A stretch of 14,577 bases of DNA from Campylobacteraceae bacterium (lineage in GTDB: Bacteria > Campylobacterota > Campylobacteria > Campylobacterales > Campylobacteraceae): positions 1-14,577 of the forward strand of contig JAITNC010000227.1 in NCBI GenBank assembly GCA_031290675.1, written 5' to 3'. Of this stretch, positions 7,601 through 14,577 are shown in pieces (within the stretch, counting starts at the first letter, position 1; each line of letters starts with the position of its first letter). Below the pieces are notes generated by a model, which worked only from the letters and a program-made list of their open reading frames with translations, was not told the DNA's origin and ran no database searches. Position numbers and translations under genes: made by a program.

Positions 7601-9977
7601 CGCCCGCTCCTTTTATAGAAAAGGTGTCAAATCTGTAACCGCCAAAAAACGGATATACGTTTAGTTTCTCATCAAACGTCGGCAGATAGGCGAAGTCGCC
7701 TTGTATATTTCGGTCTTTTTCTGCGTGCAAAGACAAGCTGTAGCCGTTTTTGGAAGTTATCTTTACGATATCGCCGTCTTTAATCCCACGTGCGTTTAAA
7801 AACTCTTCCGAAGCGTAAAGTGCGCCTCTGCGAGAGCCTGTTTGACGAGCTGTATTTACGAAAGCGTTAAATTGTGAAGGGGGATTTAGTCTGTAAAGCA
7901 CATCGCCATCTATCTCAAACTCTTCAAGAGCGTCGCCCACAGCGGTGTTTTCTACGGCTGATTGGTTCAAGAGATATCCTCTGTGCTCAACTCCGGCGTT
8001 GTCATAATGATTGTCCAACTCATCAAAACAGATATCTTTAAAGCCCTTCTCTTGCGGCAGTTTTTGCGTATAATCTATAGTCAAATCAGCCTCTATTCCA
8101 AGTGCGCAAGCTATATCGTTCAGCTCATATCCAAGATACGGCAACGCCGCATTTGTCGGCACAACACGCTTGTCCATACTTGTAAAAGTACCCTCTTGCT
8201 GATTTAAAGACGGCATATCAAGCTCGCCTTTTCCAAGTGCGCTTATGCTCATGTTTCCTGCTCGGTTGTAGCCAAGAGATGCCCCCTCCTGATACTTGTC
8301 AAGCTCGCAGATGAGCGCAACGCCAAGCGAGTTCGTTTCCGGAGGAATGATAAGCGCCTCAATATTTTCCTCTCGTGTCAAGACGCCAACGATAAAGGCG
8401 ATATTTTCCCATCTTGGGTGCGTCAAAATATCCTCGCCGATGATGAGGCTGATGCGTTTATTTGACCCCTTAAGCTCGTTTATTTTCGCGCTCATATCCT
8501 CAAGTCCGCACAAATTCCAAAGCCTTGAGGAGATAACTTCGCTCGTTCCCCCCTCAACCTCTTTGCTCAAACTAAGATGGAAAGTTTTGAGATATTCGCT
8601 TGTCTTTTCATCAAGCTTGTCGCTCAGCATCTCAAGCAGCAGATACAAAAACGCCTCTTCGCTGCCCACTTTATAGTTTAACTGAAGCAGGTTTTTTGAG
8701 TAATTTTGAACTATCTTGTCGTATATCGGGTGAGCGTAAATCGCTGAGGCTTTATTTATCTTGAGGGCGTTATTTAGGGCGTATACGCTGTTTGGTGAGT
8801 CATACCTCAACATAGAGCCGACACTGATGATAAGTTCGCTTTTGCGAATACCCTCCAGTGAGCCTTTGTAGAGGCTCTCCCCCGAGCTTGCACTCAACGC
8901 TTTCAAAAAACGCTGATACACAAACGCTTGCTCGTTTACAAGTTTTAAGCCAAATTTCTCTTTGATTTTTTGTAAGATGAACGCCTCTTCGTTTGTGATA
9001 AAACCGTTGAAAAGTATCACGCCGGCTTCGTTTTTGATAAAATCCACAACTGCGTCAAACGCTTTTTTGTCTTTGGACGCAACTCTGTTTTCAAAGTCAT
9101 ATCCAAATCTCGCAGCTCTGTTCAACGGTGCGAAATCCGTATCGCTGCTCACTCTGTAAATCTTTGGCGTCGGGTCGCTGAGACTTGTATGTTTCACTTC
9201 ATAATATATAAGCGAGCAGTCCGAACTGTGCGGGTTTGAAGCGGGGATTTTTTTCAACTCCCACGCATTTGAGGTGTAGTGAAAATCAGCCGATGTTAGT
9301 GCGCCGACAGGACATACGGCACTGCATTCGCCGCAATCGCTGCAAGGCAGGAGCGAGCCGTCCTCATCTCTGTTTTTGCCGATAAGTGATTTTTGCATCT
9401 TGTTCCAAACGGCGAAAGCGTCTTTTGGCATACTCTCTTTATACTCTTTAGGTACAGCCAACTCTTCGCCGCGCGGGACGCTCTTGAGGGCTGTCTCGCC
9501 GACTTTGTCTTTACAGACCGTGATGCACCTCTCACACACGATACAAAGGGAAGGGTCGTATCTCGTAAGTCCCCAATTTTCAATAGGTTTGTGCGTGTTT
9601 GCGATAGCGAAATTTTGCTCTTCCACTTTCATATCAAGCACATAATTTTGCAATTCGCACTCGCCGCTTTTGTCGCATACACCACACTCAAGCGGGTGAT
9701 TTACAGTGTAAACTTCCATGATAGAACGGCGCTCGGCTTCTATCTCAGGCGTGTTTGTTACCACAACTTGCCCGTCTTTGACTTTGGCGTTGCACGTATA
9801 AGCTCTCTTGCCGTCCACATCAGCCATACACAAGCGGCACGCCAATGTCGGCGAACAGCAGCTAAGATAGCAGATAGCGGGTATAAAAATATCATTCGCC
9901 CTAGCGCAGTTCAGTATGGTTTCGCCCTCTGACGCAGCGCACTTGATGCCATTTATCGTTATACTTATTTCAGCCAT
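7593..9977 (-). CDS. nuoG: Complex I Fe-S subunit G with two ferredoxin-type 4Fe-4S motifs
   Basis: Peripheral-arm subunit, 794 residues. Domains in order: 2Fe-2S ferredoxin fold with Cys36, 47, 50 and 62 (cluster N1b); His94-Cys98-Cys101-Cys107 (N5); a ferredoxin-like pair Cys145/148/151/155 and Cys212/215/218/222; then a molybdopterin-oxidoreductase-like region (about 260-794) that in this family binds no molybdenum. Canonical NuoG retains only the ligands for N4 in the third region, so the second complete CxxCxxCxxxC set suggests one extra 4Fe-4S cluster, as in HoxU or FeFe-hydrogenases. The N7 cysteines are absent: only Cys254 lies in that stretch. The start ATG abuts the stop of the preceding gene. 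In this operon the protein is the likely electron entry point, because no NADH/FMN subunit is encoded. Confidence 0.95.
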   Translation of the reverse strand: MAEISITINGIKCAASEGETILNCARANDIFIPAICYLSCCSPTLACRLCMADVDGKRAYTCNAKVKDGQVVVTNTPEIEAERRSIMEVYTVNHPLECGVCDKSGECELQNYVLDMKVEEQNFAIANTHKPIENWGLTRYDPSLCIVCERCITVCKDKVGETALKSVPRGEELAVPKEYKESMPKDAFAVWNKMQKSLIGKNRDEDGSLLPCSDCGECSAVCPVGALTSADFHYTSNAWELKKIPASNPHSSDCSLIYYEVKHTSLSDPTPKIYRVSSDTDFAPLNRAARFGYDFENRVASKDKKAFDAVVDFIKNEAGVILFNGFITNEEAFILQKIKEKFGLKLVNEQAFVYQRFLKALSASSGESLYKGSLEGIRKSELIISVGSMLRYDSPNSVYALNNALKINKASAIYAHPIYDKIVQNYSKNLLQLNYKVGSEEAFLYLLLEMLSDKLDEKTSEYLKTFHLSLSKEVEGGTSEVISSRLWNLCGLEDMSAKINELKGSNKRISLIIGEDILTHPRWENIAFIVGVLTREENIEALIIPPETNSLGVALICELDKYQEGASLGYNRAGNMSISALGKGELDMPSLNQQEGTFTSMDKRVVPTNAALPYLGYELNDIACALGIEADLTIDYTQKLPQEKGFKDICFDELDNHYDNAGVEHRGYLLNQSAVENTAVGDALEEFEIDGDVLYRLNPPSQFNAFVNTARQTGSRRGALYASEEFLNARGIKDGDIVKITSKNGYSLSLHAEKDRNIQGDFAYLPTFDEKLNVYPFFGGYRFDTFSIKGAGDE

Positions 9978-10781
9978 TTATCGCCCTTTTGTTATTTTCG
10001 CCACTTCATAGCGAAAACCTTTATGCTCATTTACGCCCAAAATCGCTATCGTGCCTTTGAGCTCGCTGCTCACTTCAAAAACTCTTTTGTATTCGCCGCT
10101 TTTAACAGTGATAATCACTTCATCTTTGTCTTTTATCTTAGCCGCCAGCGCAAACTGTGCTGAGGCGTAAAATCTCTCATCATTTGATGGGTAAAAATAT
10201 ACCGCTGTGCCGTCAAAACTTCGCAATTCGTCAATGTGAGGCGGCAATATATCTGCTTTGTCCACGCTTAACTCTTTGCCGCTGGGCAGACTTACGCCAA
10301 GTGGTTTAAATCGGCAGATGAGCGCTATCAGTCCGGCTACGGCATCGGAATCTGGGTGTTCTTGTATATCCTCGCCCAACAACAGCGTCAAACGCTCGCC
10401 TTCAAATAAACTCAAAGCTTCCTCTATCTCCTCTTCGCCGACATTGCTTTCCGCACTCAAATACCCCTCATCAAGTGCGTCCAGATACTCTCTGACATCG
10501 CCGCTCACCTCGCTGTCTTGCAAAACGCTTTTGGCTATCAGCGCCAACACGCCCGCTTCGCTTCCTGCTTCGTATTTGATATATTTTTGGGCTCTATTGC
10601 TCAAAAAAGCGTCCTCTATCGGAGAAAAATAGATAAAATTTTTGGCGTTTTCGCAGAGATTTTTTATAAGTTTCTCGTTATCCTTCAGCGGTAAAGTTCC
10701 GATAAAAATAACCGAACCCTTCGTGTCCAACGCCTCTGCACTCACTCCATAAACTTTAAAAGCGTCTGTGAGTTTAGACAT
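9978..10781 (-). CDS. NuoF-position protein, NuoG-like paralogue, no NADH/FMN site
   Basis: This 267-residue protein occupies the NuoF slot (as HP1265 and Cj1574c do) but has no glycine-rich FMN/NADH motif and only two cysteines (43, 156), so it cannot hold cluster N3. It resembles the C-terminal half of the neighbouring NuoG: KYEAGSEAGVL (69-79) against NYKVGSEEAFL (434-444), LTLLLGEDIQEHP (131-143) against ISLIIGEDILTHP (509-521), and YASAQF...IKDKDEVIITVKSG against YASEEF...IKDGDIVKITSKNG. Between the second and third blocks it lacks about 140 residues present in NuoG. The inferred role is structural or in docking the electron donor. ATG overlaps the preceding gene by 8 bases, with AAGG 6 bases upstream. 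Confidence 0.85.
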   Translation of the reverse strand: MSKLTDAFKVYGVSAEALDTKGSVIFIGTLPLKDNEKLIKNLCENAKNFIYFSPIEDAFLSNRAQKYIKYEAGSEAGVLALIAKSVLQDSEVSGDVREYLDALDEGYLSAESNVGEEEIEEALSLFEGERLTLLLGEDIQEHPDSDAVAGLIALICRFKPLGVSLPSGKELSVDKADILPPHIDELRSFDGTAVYFYPSNDERFYASAQFALAAKIKDKDEVIITVKSGEYKRVFEVSSELKGTIAILGVNEHKGFRYEVAKITKGR

Positions 10782-11004
10782 TTGAAACCTTCACTACTAT
10801 AGTCCAGTCGGCTTCGTTGAACTTCAAAGAGTTCAACACTTCCGCCCCGCTTTCTTTGATACTGTTTATAACTTCTTGCAGCCCAGCCGCACTCACAATC
10901 TCAAACAAAAATATAAAAACCTCGCCCTCTTTGCCGACTTTTAAAATCTCTAAAAGCCTTGAGTTAAAATCGCTTTTGTGTCCTCTTAAATCATATCGTT
11001 TCAT
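10774..11004 (-). CDS. NuoE-position small protein without cysteines
   Basis: A 76-residue soluble protein in the NuoE slot, equivalent by position and size to HP1264 of Helicobacter pylori and Cj1575c of Campylobacter jejuni. True NuoE is about 160 residues with four cysteines for cluster N1a; this one has none, so it cannot carry an Fe-S centre. A basic N-terminus (KRYDLRGHKSD) is followed by alternating strand-like and helix-like stretches suggesting a small alpha/beta fold. The start overlaps the nuoD stop by one base (TAATG) and has no good Shine-Dalgarno at normal spacing, so translation probably depends on coupling to nuoD. Its role is unknown; it may help build the electron-donor docking site with the next gene. 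Confidence 0.85.
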   Translation of the reverse strand: MKRYDLRGHKSDFNSRLLEILKVGKEGEVFIFLFEIVSAAGLQEVINSIKESGAEVLNSLKFNEADWTIVVKVSNV

Positions 11005-12236
11005 TATCTGTCCGTTTCTCCAAGCAGGATATTTGAGCTCGCTATCATAGCGATAGCGTCAGCAAGGTACGAGTCAAGCATTATCTCTTGAAAAAGACTA
11101 CAGTGCCAAAAAGATGGCGTTCTGATTTTCACCCTGTACGGATACGCCTCGCCTTGTGAGTTGATGTAGTAGCCAAGTTCGCCTTTTGGGGACTCCGTAG
11201 CCACGTACAATTCGCCCTTTGGCGGCTTCATACCCTGCGTTACAAGCACAAAATGCTGCATGAGGGAGTAGTTTTGCGTCATTATCTGCTCTTTTGGCGC
11301 GCTTATATATTCTGGTGCGTGCGCCATAATCTCGGGCTTTGTATCTTTGTACATAGTGATGACTTGACGTAAGATTCTCACGCATTGGCGCATCTCTTCC
11401 ATATAGAGCTTATATCTGCCGTAACAGTCGCACGTATCGGACACGGGCACATCAAACTCTACCTCATCATACAACTCGTAAGGCTCTTCTTTGCGTATAT
11501 CCCACGCTATGCCGCTGCCTCGCAGCATAACGCCCGAAGCGCCCCAGCTTTGAGCGGATTTTGCACTTAGGACACCGACATTTTCAAGCCTCATACGCCA
11601 AATCCTGTTTTCGTCCAAAAGCCCTTCATAAGTAGCGAAAGCCTCAGGCAGTTTGTCAAGATATGTGCTGAGATTTTCAAGCCAGCCATCAGGAAGGTCA
11701 AGCGGCACGCCGCCTATCCTGATAGATGAGTGCGTGAGCCTTGCGCCGCAGTACGCTTCTATCAAATCCATAGCGTACTCTCTCTCACGATAAGCGTACA
11801 AAAATACCGTCATCGCTCCTATGTCAAGTGCGTGCGTGGCGAGCCAAAACAGATGCGAGCTGATACGGTTGAGCTCCAGCAAAAGCATTCGTATGACTTT
11901 GGCACGTCTTGGAACTTCCAAACCGATGAGTTTCTCCACCGCCAGCGCAAAGCCGTAATTGTTTGATGTAGCGGCTATGTAGTCCATACGGTCGGTTACG
12001 GGCAAAAACTCGTTGTATATCATATTTTCAGCCATTTTCTCAACGCCTCGGTGCATATACCCGATGTCCGGCGTCACTTTGACTATCCGTTCACCACTAA
12101 GCTCCAAAATAAGACGAAGCTGCCCGTGCGCTGAGGGGTGTTGAGGGCCGAGGTTTAAGACCATGTTATTATCATCTCTGTCAAAAGAGATATTTTCAAA
12201 AAAAGGTTTGAGTCTGTTTGGTTGTTGCGTTATCAT
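11004..12236 (-). CDS. nuoD: NADH-quinone oxidoreductase subunit D (49 kDa)
   Basis: Peripheral-arm subunit descended from the large subunit of NiFe-hydrogenases; with NuoB it forms the quinone-reduction site. It has 410 residues. The quinone-site loop GPQHPSAHG (residues 30-38, His33 and His37) and Tyr86 in [10 protein letters not shown], equivalent to the quinone-contacting Tyr of other species, are present. The C-terminus [11 protein letters not shown] matches the usual ending GEVDR. NuoC is a separate gene here, unlike the NuoCD fusion of Escherichia coli. It starts 2 bases after nuoC and overlaps the next gene by one base. Confidence 0.96.
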   Translation of the reverse strand: MITQQPNRLKPFFENISFDRDDNNMVLNLGPQHPSAHGQLRLILELSGERIVKVTPDIGYMHRGVEKMAENMIYNEFLPVTDRMDYIAATSNNYGFALAVEKLIGLEVPRRAKVIRMLLLELNRISSHLFWLATHALDIGAMTVFLYAYREREYAMDLIEAYCGARLTHSSIRIGGVPLDLPDGWLENLSTYLDKLPEAFATYEGLLDENRIWRMRLENVGVLSAKSAQSWGASGVMLRGSGIAWDIRKEEPYELYDEVEFDVPVSDTCDCYGRYKLYMEEMRQCVRILRQVITMYKDTKPEIMAHAPEYISAPKEQIMTQNYSLMQHFVLVTQGMKPPKGELYVATESPKGELGYYINSQGEAYPYRVKIRTPSFWHCSLFQEIMLDSYLADAIAMIASSNILLGETDR

Positions 12237-12238
12237 TG

Positions 12239-13039
12239 TTAATGCCTTTTCTTGAGCGTAACGGTTTTGCTTTTTTTCATCTTTTTGACCAAAAACACCC
12301 CGCCCTCTTCTTGATATTCGTTGATAGTGCTCGGCTTGTCGCTGTATGGTTCGCCAAAATGCACTTCACGTCCTATTCTCGCGTAACCGTGCGTATCTTT
12401 TCCGTCTATCAGTGCGCTATCTCTTATCTCCGGGCCTATGATATCTCTGTACTCAACGCCAAAAAGCTGGTCTATCTCATACCACTGCGCCGCCTCATCG
12501 CCCTGCAGAGGGTAAGTTTTTCTCAGCGGATAACCGCTCCAGTCATCAGGCATCAAGATACGCTTCATATATGGGTGTTCTGTGATAATAAGCCCAAACA
12601 TATCGTACGCTTCCCGCTCAGCCCAATCTGCGCTTTTGTACACGCTTATCGCACTTTTGAGAGGTTCGTTTTCTTTTAAAATACACTTGAGGCGAGCTCT
12701 TTTGCGTTTTTGCATGGAGAGCAGTTGATAAAATATCTCAAACTCATTTCGCTCAGCCAAAAAATCCACCGCGCTCATCTCGCTAAGGTTGTTGTAGTGC
12801 AGTTTATCTCTCAAAAACTTCAAAACTTTTACATTGTCTTTTGCGTCTACCCAAATCACAAGCTGCCCGAACTCTATATAAGCGTCGTTTATCACAAACT
12901 TCTCTTTTAGCTTCTCAAGGTCGTCTTTGAACACCTCATCGCTTGCAGGCTCAGCTCGGTTGGCGTGGGAAGGAACTTTAAATCTATCCGTGAAATACGC
13001 ACCATTTTGCGTGTTTTTCTTATCTGTATACGGTCGCAT
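12239..13039 (-). CDS. nuoC: NADH-quinone oxidoreductase subunit C (30 kDa)
   Basis: Peripheral-arm structural subunit packing against NuoD and NuoB. The family signature is clear in the middle: [14 protein letters not shown], then [13 protein letters not shown] and [11 protein letters not shown]. The protein has 266 residues, longer than many separate NuoC proteins because of a polar N-terminal extension of about 45 residues and a basic C-terminal tail ending KKRH. The start chosen is ATG at 13039, overlapping the nuoB stop in TGATG and preceded 8 bases upstream by AAAAAGG. An in-frame TTG at 13042 would add one residue and cannot be excluded. Confidence 0.94.
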   Translation of the reverse strand: MRPYTDKKNTQNGAYFTDRFKVPSHANRAEPASDEVFKDDLEKLKEKFVINDAYIEFGQLVIWVDAKDNVKVLKFLRDKLHYNNLSEMSAVDFLAERNEFEIFYQLLSMQKRKRARLKCILKENEPLKSAISVYKSADWAEREAYDMFGLIITEHPYMKRILMPDDWSGYPLRKTYPLQGDEAAQWYEIDQLFGVEYRDIIGPEIRDSALIDGKDTHGYARIGREVHFGEPYSDKPSTINEYQEEGGVFLVKKMKKSKTVTLKKRH

Positions 13040-13548
13040 CAAACAAGCCTTTTTGGTCTATCTTGACGTGTTATTTTTTCAGCTCTTATCTTTTTTTGCA
13101 GAAGCATTACGGCATATTGTAAAGTTTCGGGTCGCGGCGCACAGCCGGGAAGGTAGATGTCTACGGGGATTATCCTGTCTACGCCCTGAACTGTCGCGTA
13201 AGTGTTGAAAAGCCCACCCGTGTTGGCACAGCTGCCCATACTGATGACCCATTTGGGGTCTGGTATCTGGTCGTACACACGTTTCATCAAATGGGCGTGT
13301 TTTTTGGAGAGCGTTCCGGCGACTATGATACCGTCAGCCTGTCTTGGACTTGCCCTAAATATCGTACCAAATCTGTCAAAGTCAAATCTCCCCGCACCCG
13401 ACGCCATCATCTCTATAGCACAGCACGCAAGCCCGTAAGTAGCAGGCCAAAAAGAGTTACTCCTCGCCCACTGTACAACTTTATCAAGCGTTGTAAGTGC
13501 GGCGGGCAATCCTGCGTCCTGAAAATAATTTATCTTATGTTGTGCCAT
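13039..13548 (-). CDS. nuoB: NADH-quinone oxidoreductase subunit B, cluster N2
   Basis: Peripheral-arm subunit carrying the terminal 4Fe-4S cluster N2 that reduces quinone. It has 169 residues. All four ligands are visible: the tandem Cys42-Cys43 in [10 protein letters not shown], Cys107 in [10 protein letters not shown] and Cys136 in LPGCAPRPE. The surrounding motifs ([23 protein letters not shown]) are standard. The start ATG lies inside the end of nuoA, a 19-base overlap, with GGAG 7 bases upstream. A short basic C-terminal tail ([12 protein letters not shown]) is typical for membrane-facing NuoB. Confidence 0.97.
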   Translation of the reverse strand: MAQHKINYFQDAGLPAALTTLDKVVQWARSNSFWPATYGLACCAIEMMASGAGRFDFDRFGTIFRASPRQADGIIVAGTLSKKHAHLMKRVYDQIPDPKWVISMGSCANTGGLFNTYATVQGVDRIIPVDIYLPGCAPRPETLQYAVMLLQKKIRAEKITRQDRPKRLV

Positions 13549-13937
13549 TCGAGCGCTCCTTTATTCCAAGCGTATATAAATCCTATGCCTAAAAGCAGTA
13601 TAAAAAGTATCATCTCCGCAAATGCGAACATACCGATGCCTGTGGCTTTAAAATAGGTAAAATTTATCGCCCACGGAAACATAAAAATAATCTCAACGTC
13701 AAATAAAATAAATAAAAGAGCGAAAAGATAAAAGTGTGAAGATATGCGGTTTGGCTGCTTGGTGGTCGGAAACCCGCACTCATAAATGGTAAGCTTGAGT
13801 TTTTCATCGTTGCGGCGCGAGAGCTTTTTGCCGACATAATTCGCCGCAAACACGATAAGGGCGAAGATGATAAACGCAAAAATCATTGCGAAAAACGCTC
13901 CAAAGTATGGGTGTGAAAAATCCATATGGGACATCAT
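13530..13937 (-). CDS. nuoA: NADH-quinone oxidoreductase subunit A
   Basis: First gene of the operon; small complex I membrane subunit (ND3 homologue) with three helices. Its helix 1-2 loop carries the YECGF motif (residues 52-56) that contacts the quinone chamber. It has 135 residues from the first ATG. The second helix shows [17 protein letters not shown] with the conserved acidic pair Asp80 and Glu82, followed by FPWA. Three starts are possible in frame (13937, 13934 and 13925). GGGAG at 13948-13952 is 10 bases from the first, so that is kept, with moderate certainty. Confidence 0.95.
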   Translation of the reverse strand: MMSHMDFSHPYFGAFFAMIFAFIIFALIVFAANYVGKKLSRRNDEKLKLTIYECGFPTTKQPNRISSHFYLFALLFILFDVEIIFMFPWAINFTYFKATGIGMFAFAEMILFILLLGIGFIYAWNKGALEWHNIR

Positions 13938-13978
13938 AACGATTTATCTCCCTTCAAAAGATTAGGTATAAATAAACG

Positions 13979-13984
13979 ATTATA
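13979..13984 (-). promoter_or_regulatory. Presumed nuo operon promoter (-10 box)
   Basis: On the minus strand the bases read TATAAT, preceded by a T-rich run and by alternating A/T tracts upstream (about 13985-14040). This is the pattern of Campylobacterota sigma-70 promoters, which usually lack a clear -35. Transcription would start near 13971, giving a leader of about 34 bases that holds GGGAG before nuoA. It is the only perfect -10 at a sensible distance from nuoA. The call rests on pattern and position only. Confidence 0.5.
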
Positions 13985-14090
13985 TAAAAAAAATCATTCT
14001 AAAAACCTTCTGAATATAAAAAAATTACATTTTAAGTGAAAATAATCGCGCTAGTGTAGATTTTTGTTACACAAGTTTTATCGCTCTTAC

Positions 14091-14096
14091 TATAAT
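14091..14096 (+). promoter_or_regulatory. Divergent plus-strand -10 box
   Basis: TATAAT on the plus strand, with a weak TTGTTA at 14064-14069 too far away (21 bases) to be a standard -35. The start would be near 14103. An inverted repeat TTGT-TAC-ACAA at 14064-14074 lies just upstream and could be an operator, though such short repeats arise by chance. It points away from nuo, toward the candidate small RNA and the antitoxin gene. Confidence 0.35.
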
Positions 14097-14102
14097 GCCA
14101 GA

Positions 14103-14170
14103 TAAAAACAAAATGGAGCTTAAATCTCTAAAAAATACGACAAAAACATCTGTTTTTGATGTGATTTTTT
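14103..14170 (+). ncRNA. Candidate small RNA between nuo and the antitoxin gene
   Basis: From the -10 box at 14091 a transcript would begin near 14103 and meet a hairpin ACATC (14146-14150) / GATGT (14158-14162) followed by GA and six T residues (14165-14170), the shape of a weak intrinsic terminator. That predicts an RNA of about 68 bases. The 5-bp stem is short, so read-through into the region before the antitoxin gene is also possible. No similarity to a known RNA family recognised. Confidence 0.2.
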
Positions 14171-14297
14171 GTTGTGGTTGTGTTGTGTTGAAGACTTTTT
14201 ACACCAGACTTCACAAGACACCCCATCTATTTCATCATTGCGGGCATAATACTCAAAAAATAGTTGCTATTTTTACACTTATTGCTACCACCCCTCC
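14171..14297. other. Non-coding stretch without recognised gene
   Basis: Part of the roughly 440-base gap between nuoA and the antitoxin gene (13938-14377). It begins with a GT-rich run (14171-14190). A short TCATTGCG at 14234-14241 matches the start of the palindromic repeat further right and may be a decayed half copy. No reading frame with a ribosome-binding site, no tRNA and no convincing structure was found. Confidence 0.4.
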
Positions 14298-14335
14298 CGT
14301 CATTGCGAGCCTGCGTCAGCGGGCGTGGCAATCCA
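14298..14335 (+). repeat. Palindromic repeat of the widespread CATTGCGAG...GGCAATCC type
   Basis: The unit begins CGTCATTGCGAGCC and ends GGCGTGGCAATCCA. It folds as an outer stem ATTGC (14302-14306) / GCAAT (14328-14332), a small internal loop, and an inner 6-bp stem (14309-14314 with 14319-14324, one G-T pair) capped by GTCA. Elements starting CATTGCGAG and ending GTGGCAATCC are dispersed in many copies in unrelated bacterial genomes. Its higher GC content contrasts with the AT-rich flanks. It lies just upstream of the antitoxin promoter. Confidence 0.65.
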
Positions 14336-14342
14336 TCTTTCC

Positions 14343-14371
14343 TTGCTTTTTTGTCTTATTTAAGATACAAT
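14343..14371 (+). promoter_or_regulatory. Promoter of antitoxin gene, likely leaderless transcript
   Basis: TTGCTT (14343-14348) and TACAAT (14366-14371) are separated by 17 bases, the optimal sigma-70 spacing. The predicted start, 6-7 bases after the -10, falls on or next to the A of the ATG at 14378. No Shine-Dalgarno lies before that ATG, which fits a leaderless mRNA. Confidence 0.45.
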
Positions 14372-14377
14372 AAATGC

Positions 14378-14577
14378 ATGAAAAAGAAAACAACGACAAC
14401 AAATCCAAACAGTGAAGCAGAAGAGTATCTCAAGCAGGCTTTTTCTACAAATGACCACAAAGAGATACAACGCTCTCTCGGGGATATAGCAAAAACAACA
14501 AATATGACAAAACTTGCTCAGAGCATAGGCGTAAGCAGGAGTAGTCTTTACAAGAGTTTAGATGGAACGTGCGATGC
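14378..14577 (+). CDS. COG3636-type addiction-module antitoxin (partial, 3' end outside)
   Basis: The first 66 codons of a DNA-binding antitoxin run off the right edge; relatives are about 95-110 residues. After a Lys/Thr-rich start come the family features: EEYLKQAF (15-22), a short acidic/polar link, SLGDIAKTTNMTKLAQSIG (33-51) and VSRSSLYKSLDG (52-63), the helix-turn-helix of the HI1420-type antidote family. Such proteins repress their own operon and neutralise a RelE/HigB-like toxin normally encoded just upstream. Here the upstream 440 bases encode no such toxin, so the gene is solitary on that side; a downstream partner is outside view. No Shine-Dalgarno is visible. An ATG at 14374 is in another frame and stops quickly. 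Confidence 0.85.
   Translation, partial: MKKKTTTTNPNSEAEEYLKQAFSTNDHKEIQRSLGDIAKTTNMTKLAQSIGVSRSSLYKSLDGTCD

Noticed and set aside
9393..9932. Long plus-strand open frame (179 codons) opposite nuoG
   Set aside because: It lies wholly antisense to a cysteine-motif-rich, clearly conserved part of nuoG and shows no ribosome-binding site or recognisable domain. The same applies to the other long antisense frames opposite nuoI (6152-6592), nuoH (7044-7514) and nuoN (1258-1626).
14095..14373. Plus-strand open frame of 92 codons between the nuo promoter and the antitoxin gene
   Set aside because: Its ATG lies inside the -10 box, it has no ribosome-binding site, its composition is low-complexity, and its C-terminal part is just the translated palindromic repeat.
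1..14577. CRISPR array, tRNA, rRNA or insertion sequence
   Set aside because: No regularly spaced repeats, no cloverleaf and no transposase frame were found. The intergenic DNA is limited to 1-290 and 13938-14377.

Overview
The window is almost entirely one minus-strand operon, nuoA to nuoN, encoding respiratory complex I (proton-pumping quinone reductase). Fourteen genes run from about 13.9 kb down to 0.29 kb. Every junction overlaps, abuts or is separated by at most 10 bases, so one co-transcribed, translationally coupled unit is likely. The NuoE and NuoF positions hold a 76-residue protein without cysteines and a 267-residue protein without NADH, FMN or Fe-S motifs. That arrangement is characteristic of Campylobacterota (Helicobacter, Campylobacter, Sulfurimonas and relatives), where complex I does not oxidise NADH directly and is thought to be fed by flavodoxin or ferredoxin. 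The genus cannot be fixed from the sequence.

Layout, left to right. 1-290: a compact intergenic segment with two RNA hairpins, a roughly 26-codon plus-strand reading frame for a single hydrophobic helix, a strong UUCG-loop hairpin, and an antisense extended -10 box inside the reading frame. This looks like a type I toxin-antitoxin locus and is the most intriguing non-operon signal. 291-13937: nuoN, nuoM, nuoL, nuoK, nuoJ, nuoI, nuoH, nuoG, nuoF-position gene, nuoE-position gene, nuoD, nuoC, nuoB, nuoA, all minus. 13938-14377: a gene-poor promoter region with the presumed nuo promoter, a divergent plus-strand -10 box that may drive a small RNA, and a palindromic repeat. 14378-14577: the 5' part of a COG3636-type antitoxin gene with no toxin gene next to it, probably leaderless.

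How the parts work together: NuoA, H, J, K, L, M and N form the membrane arm, with the proton-channel Glu/Lys residues visible in L, M, N and K. NuoB, C, D and I form the Fe-S and quinone module. NuoG carries an N-terminal 2Fe-2S domain, a His-Cys3 cluster motif and two ferredoxin-type 4Fe-4S motifs. The protein in the NuoF position shares several aligned motifs with the C-terminal half of NuoG, which suggests it is a diverged NuoG duplicate rather than a NuoF. Electrons would therefore enter NuoG without a flavin/NADH module.
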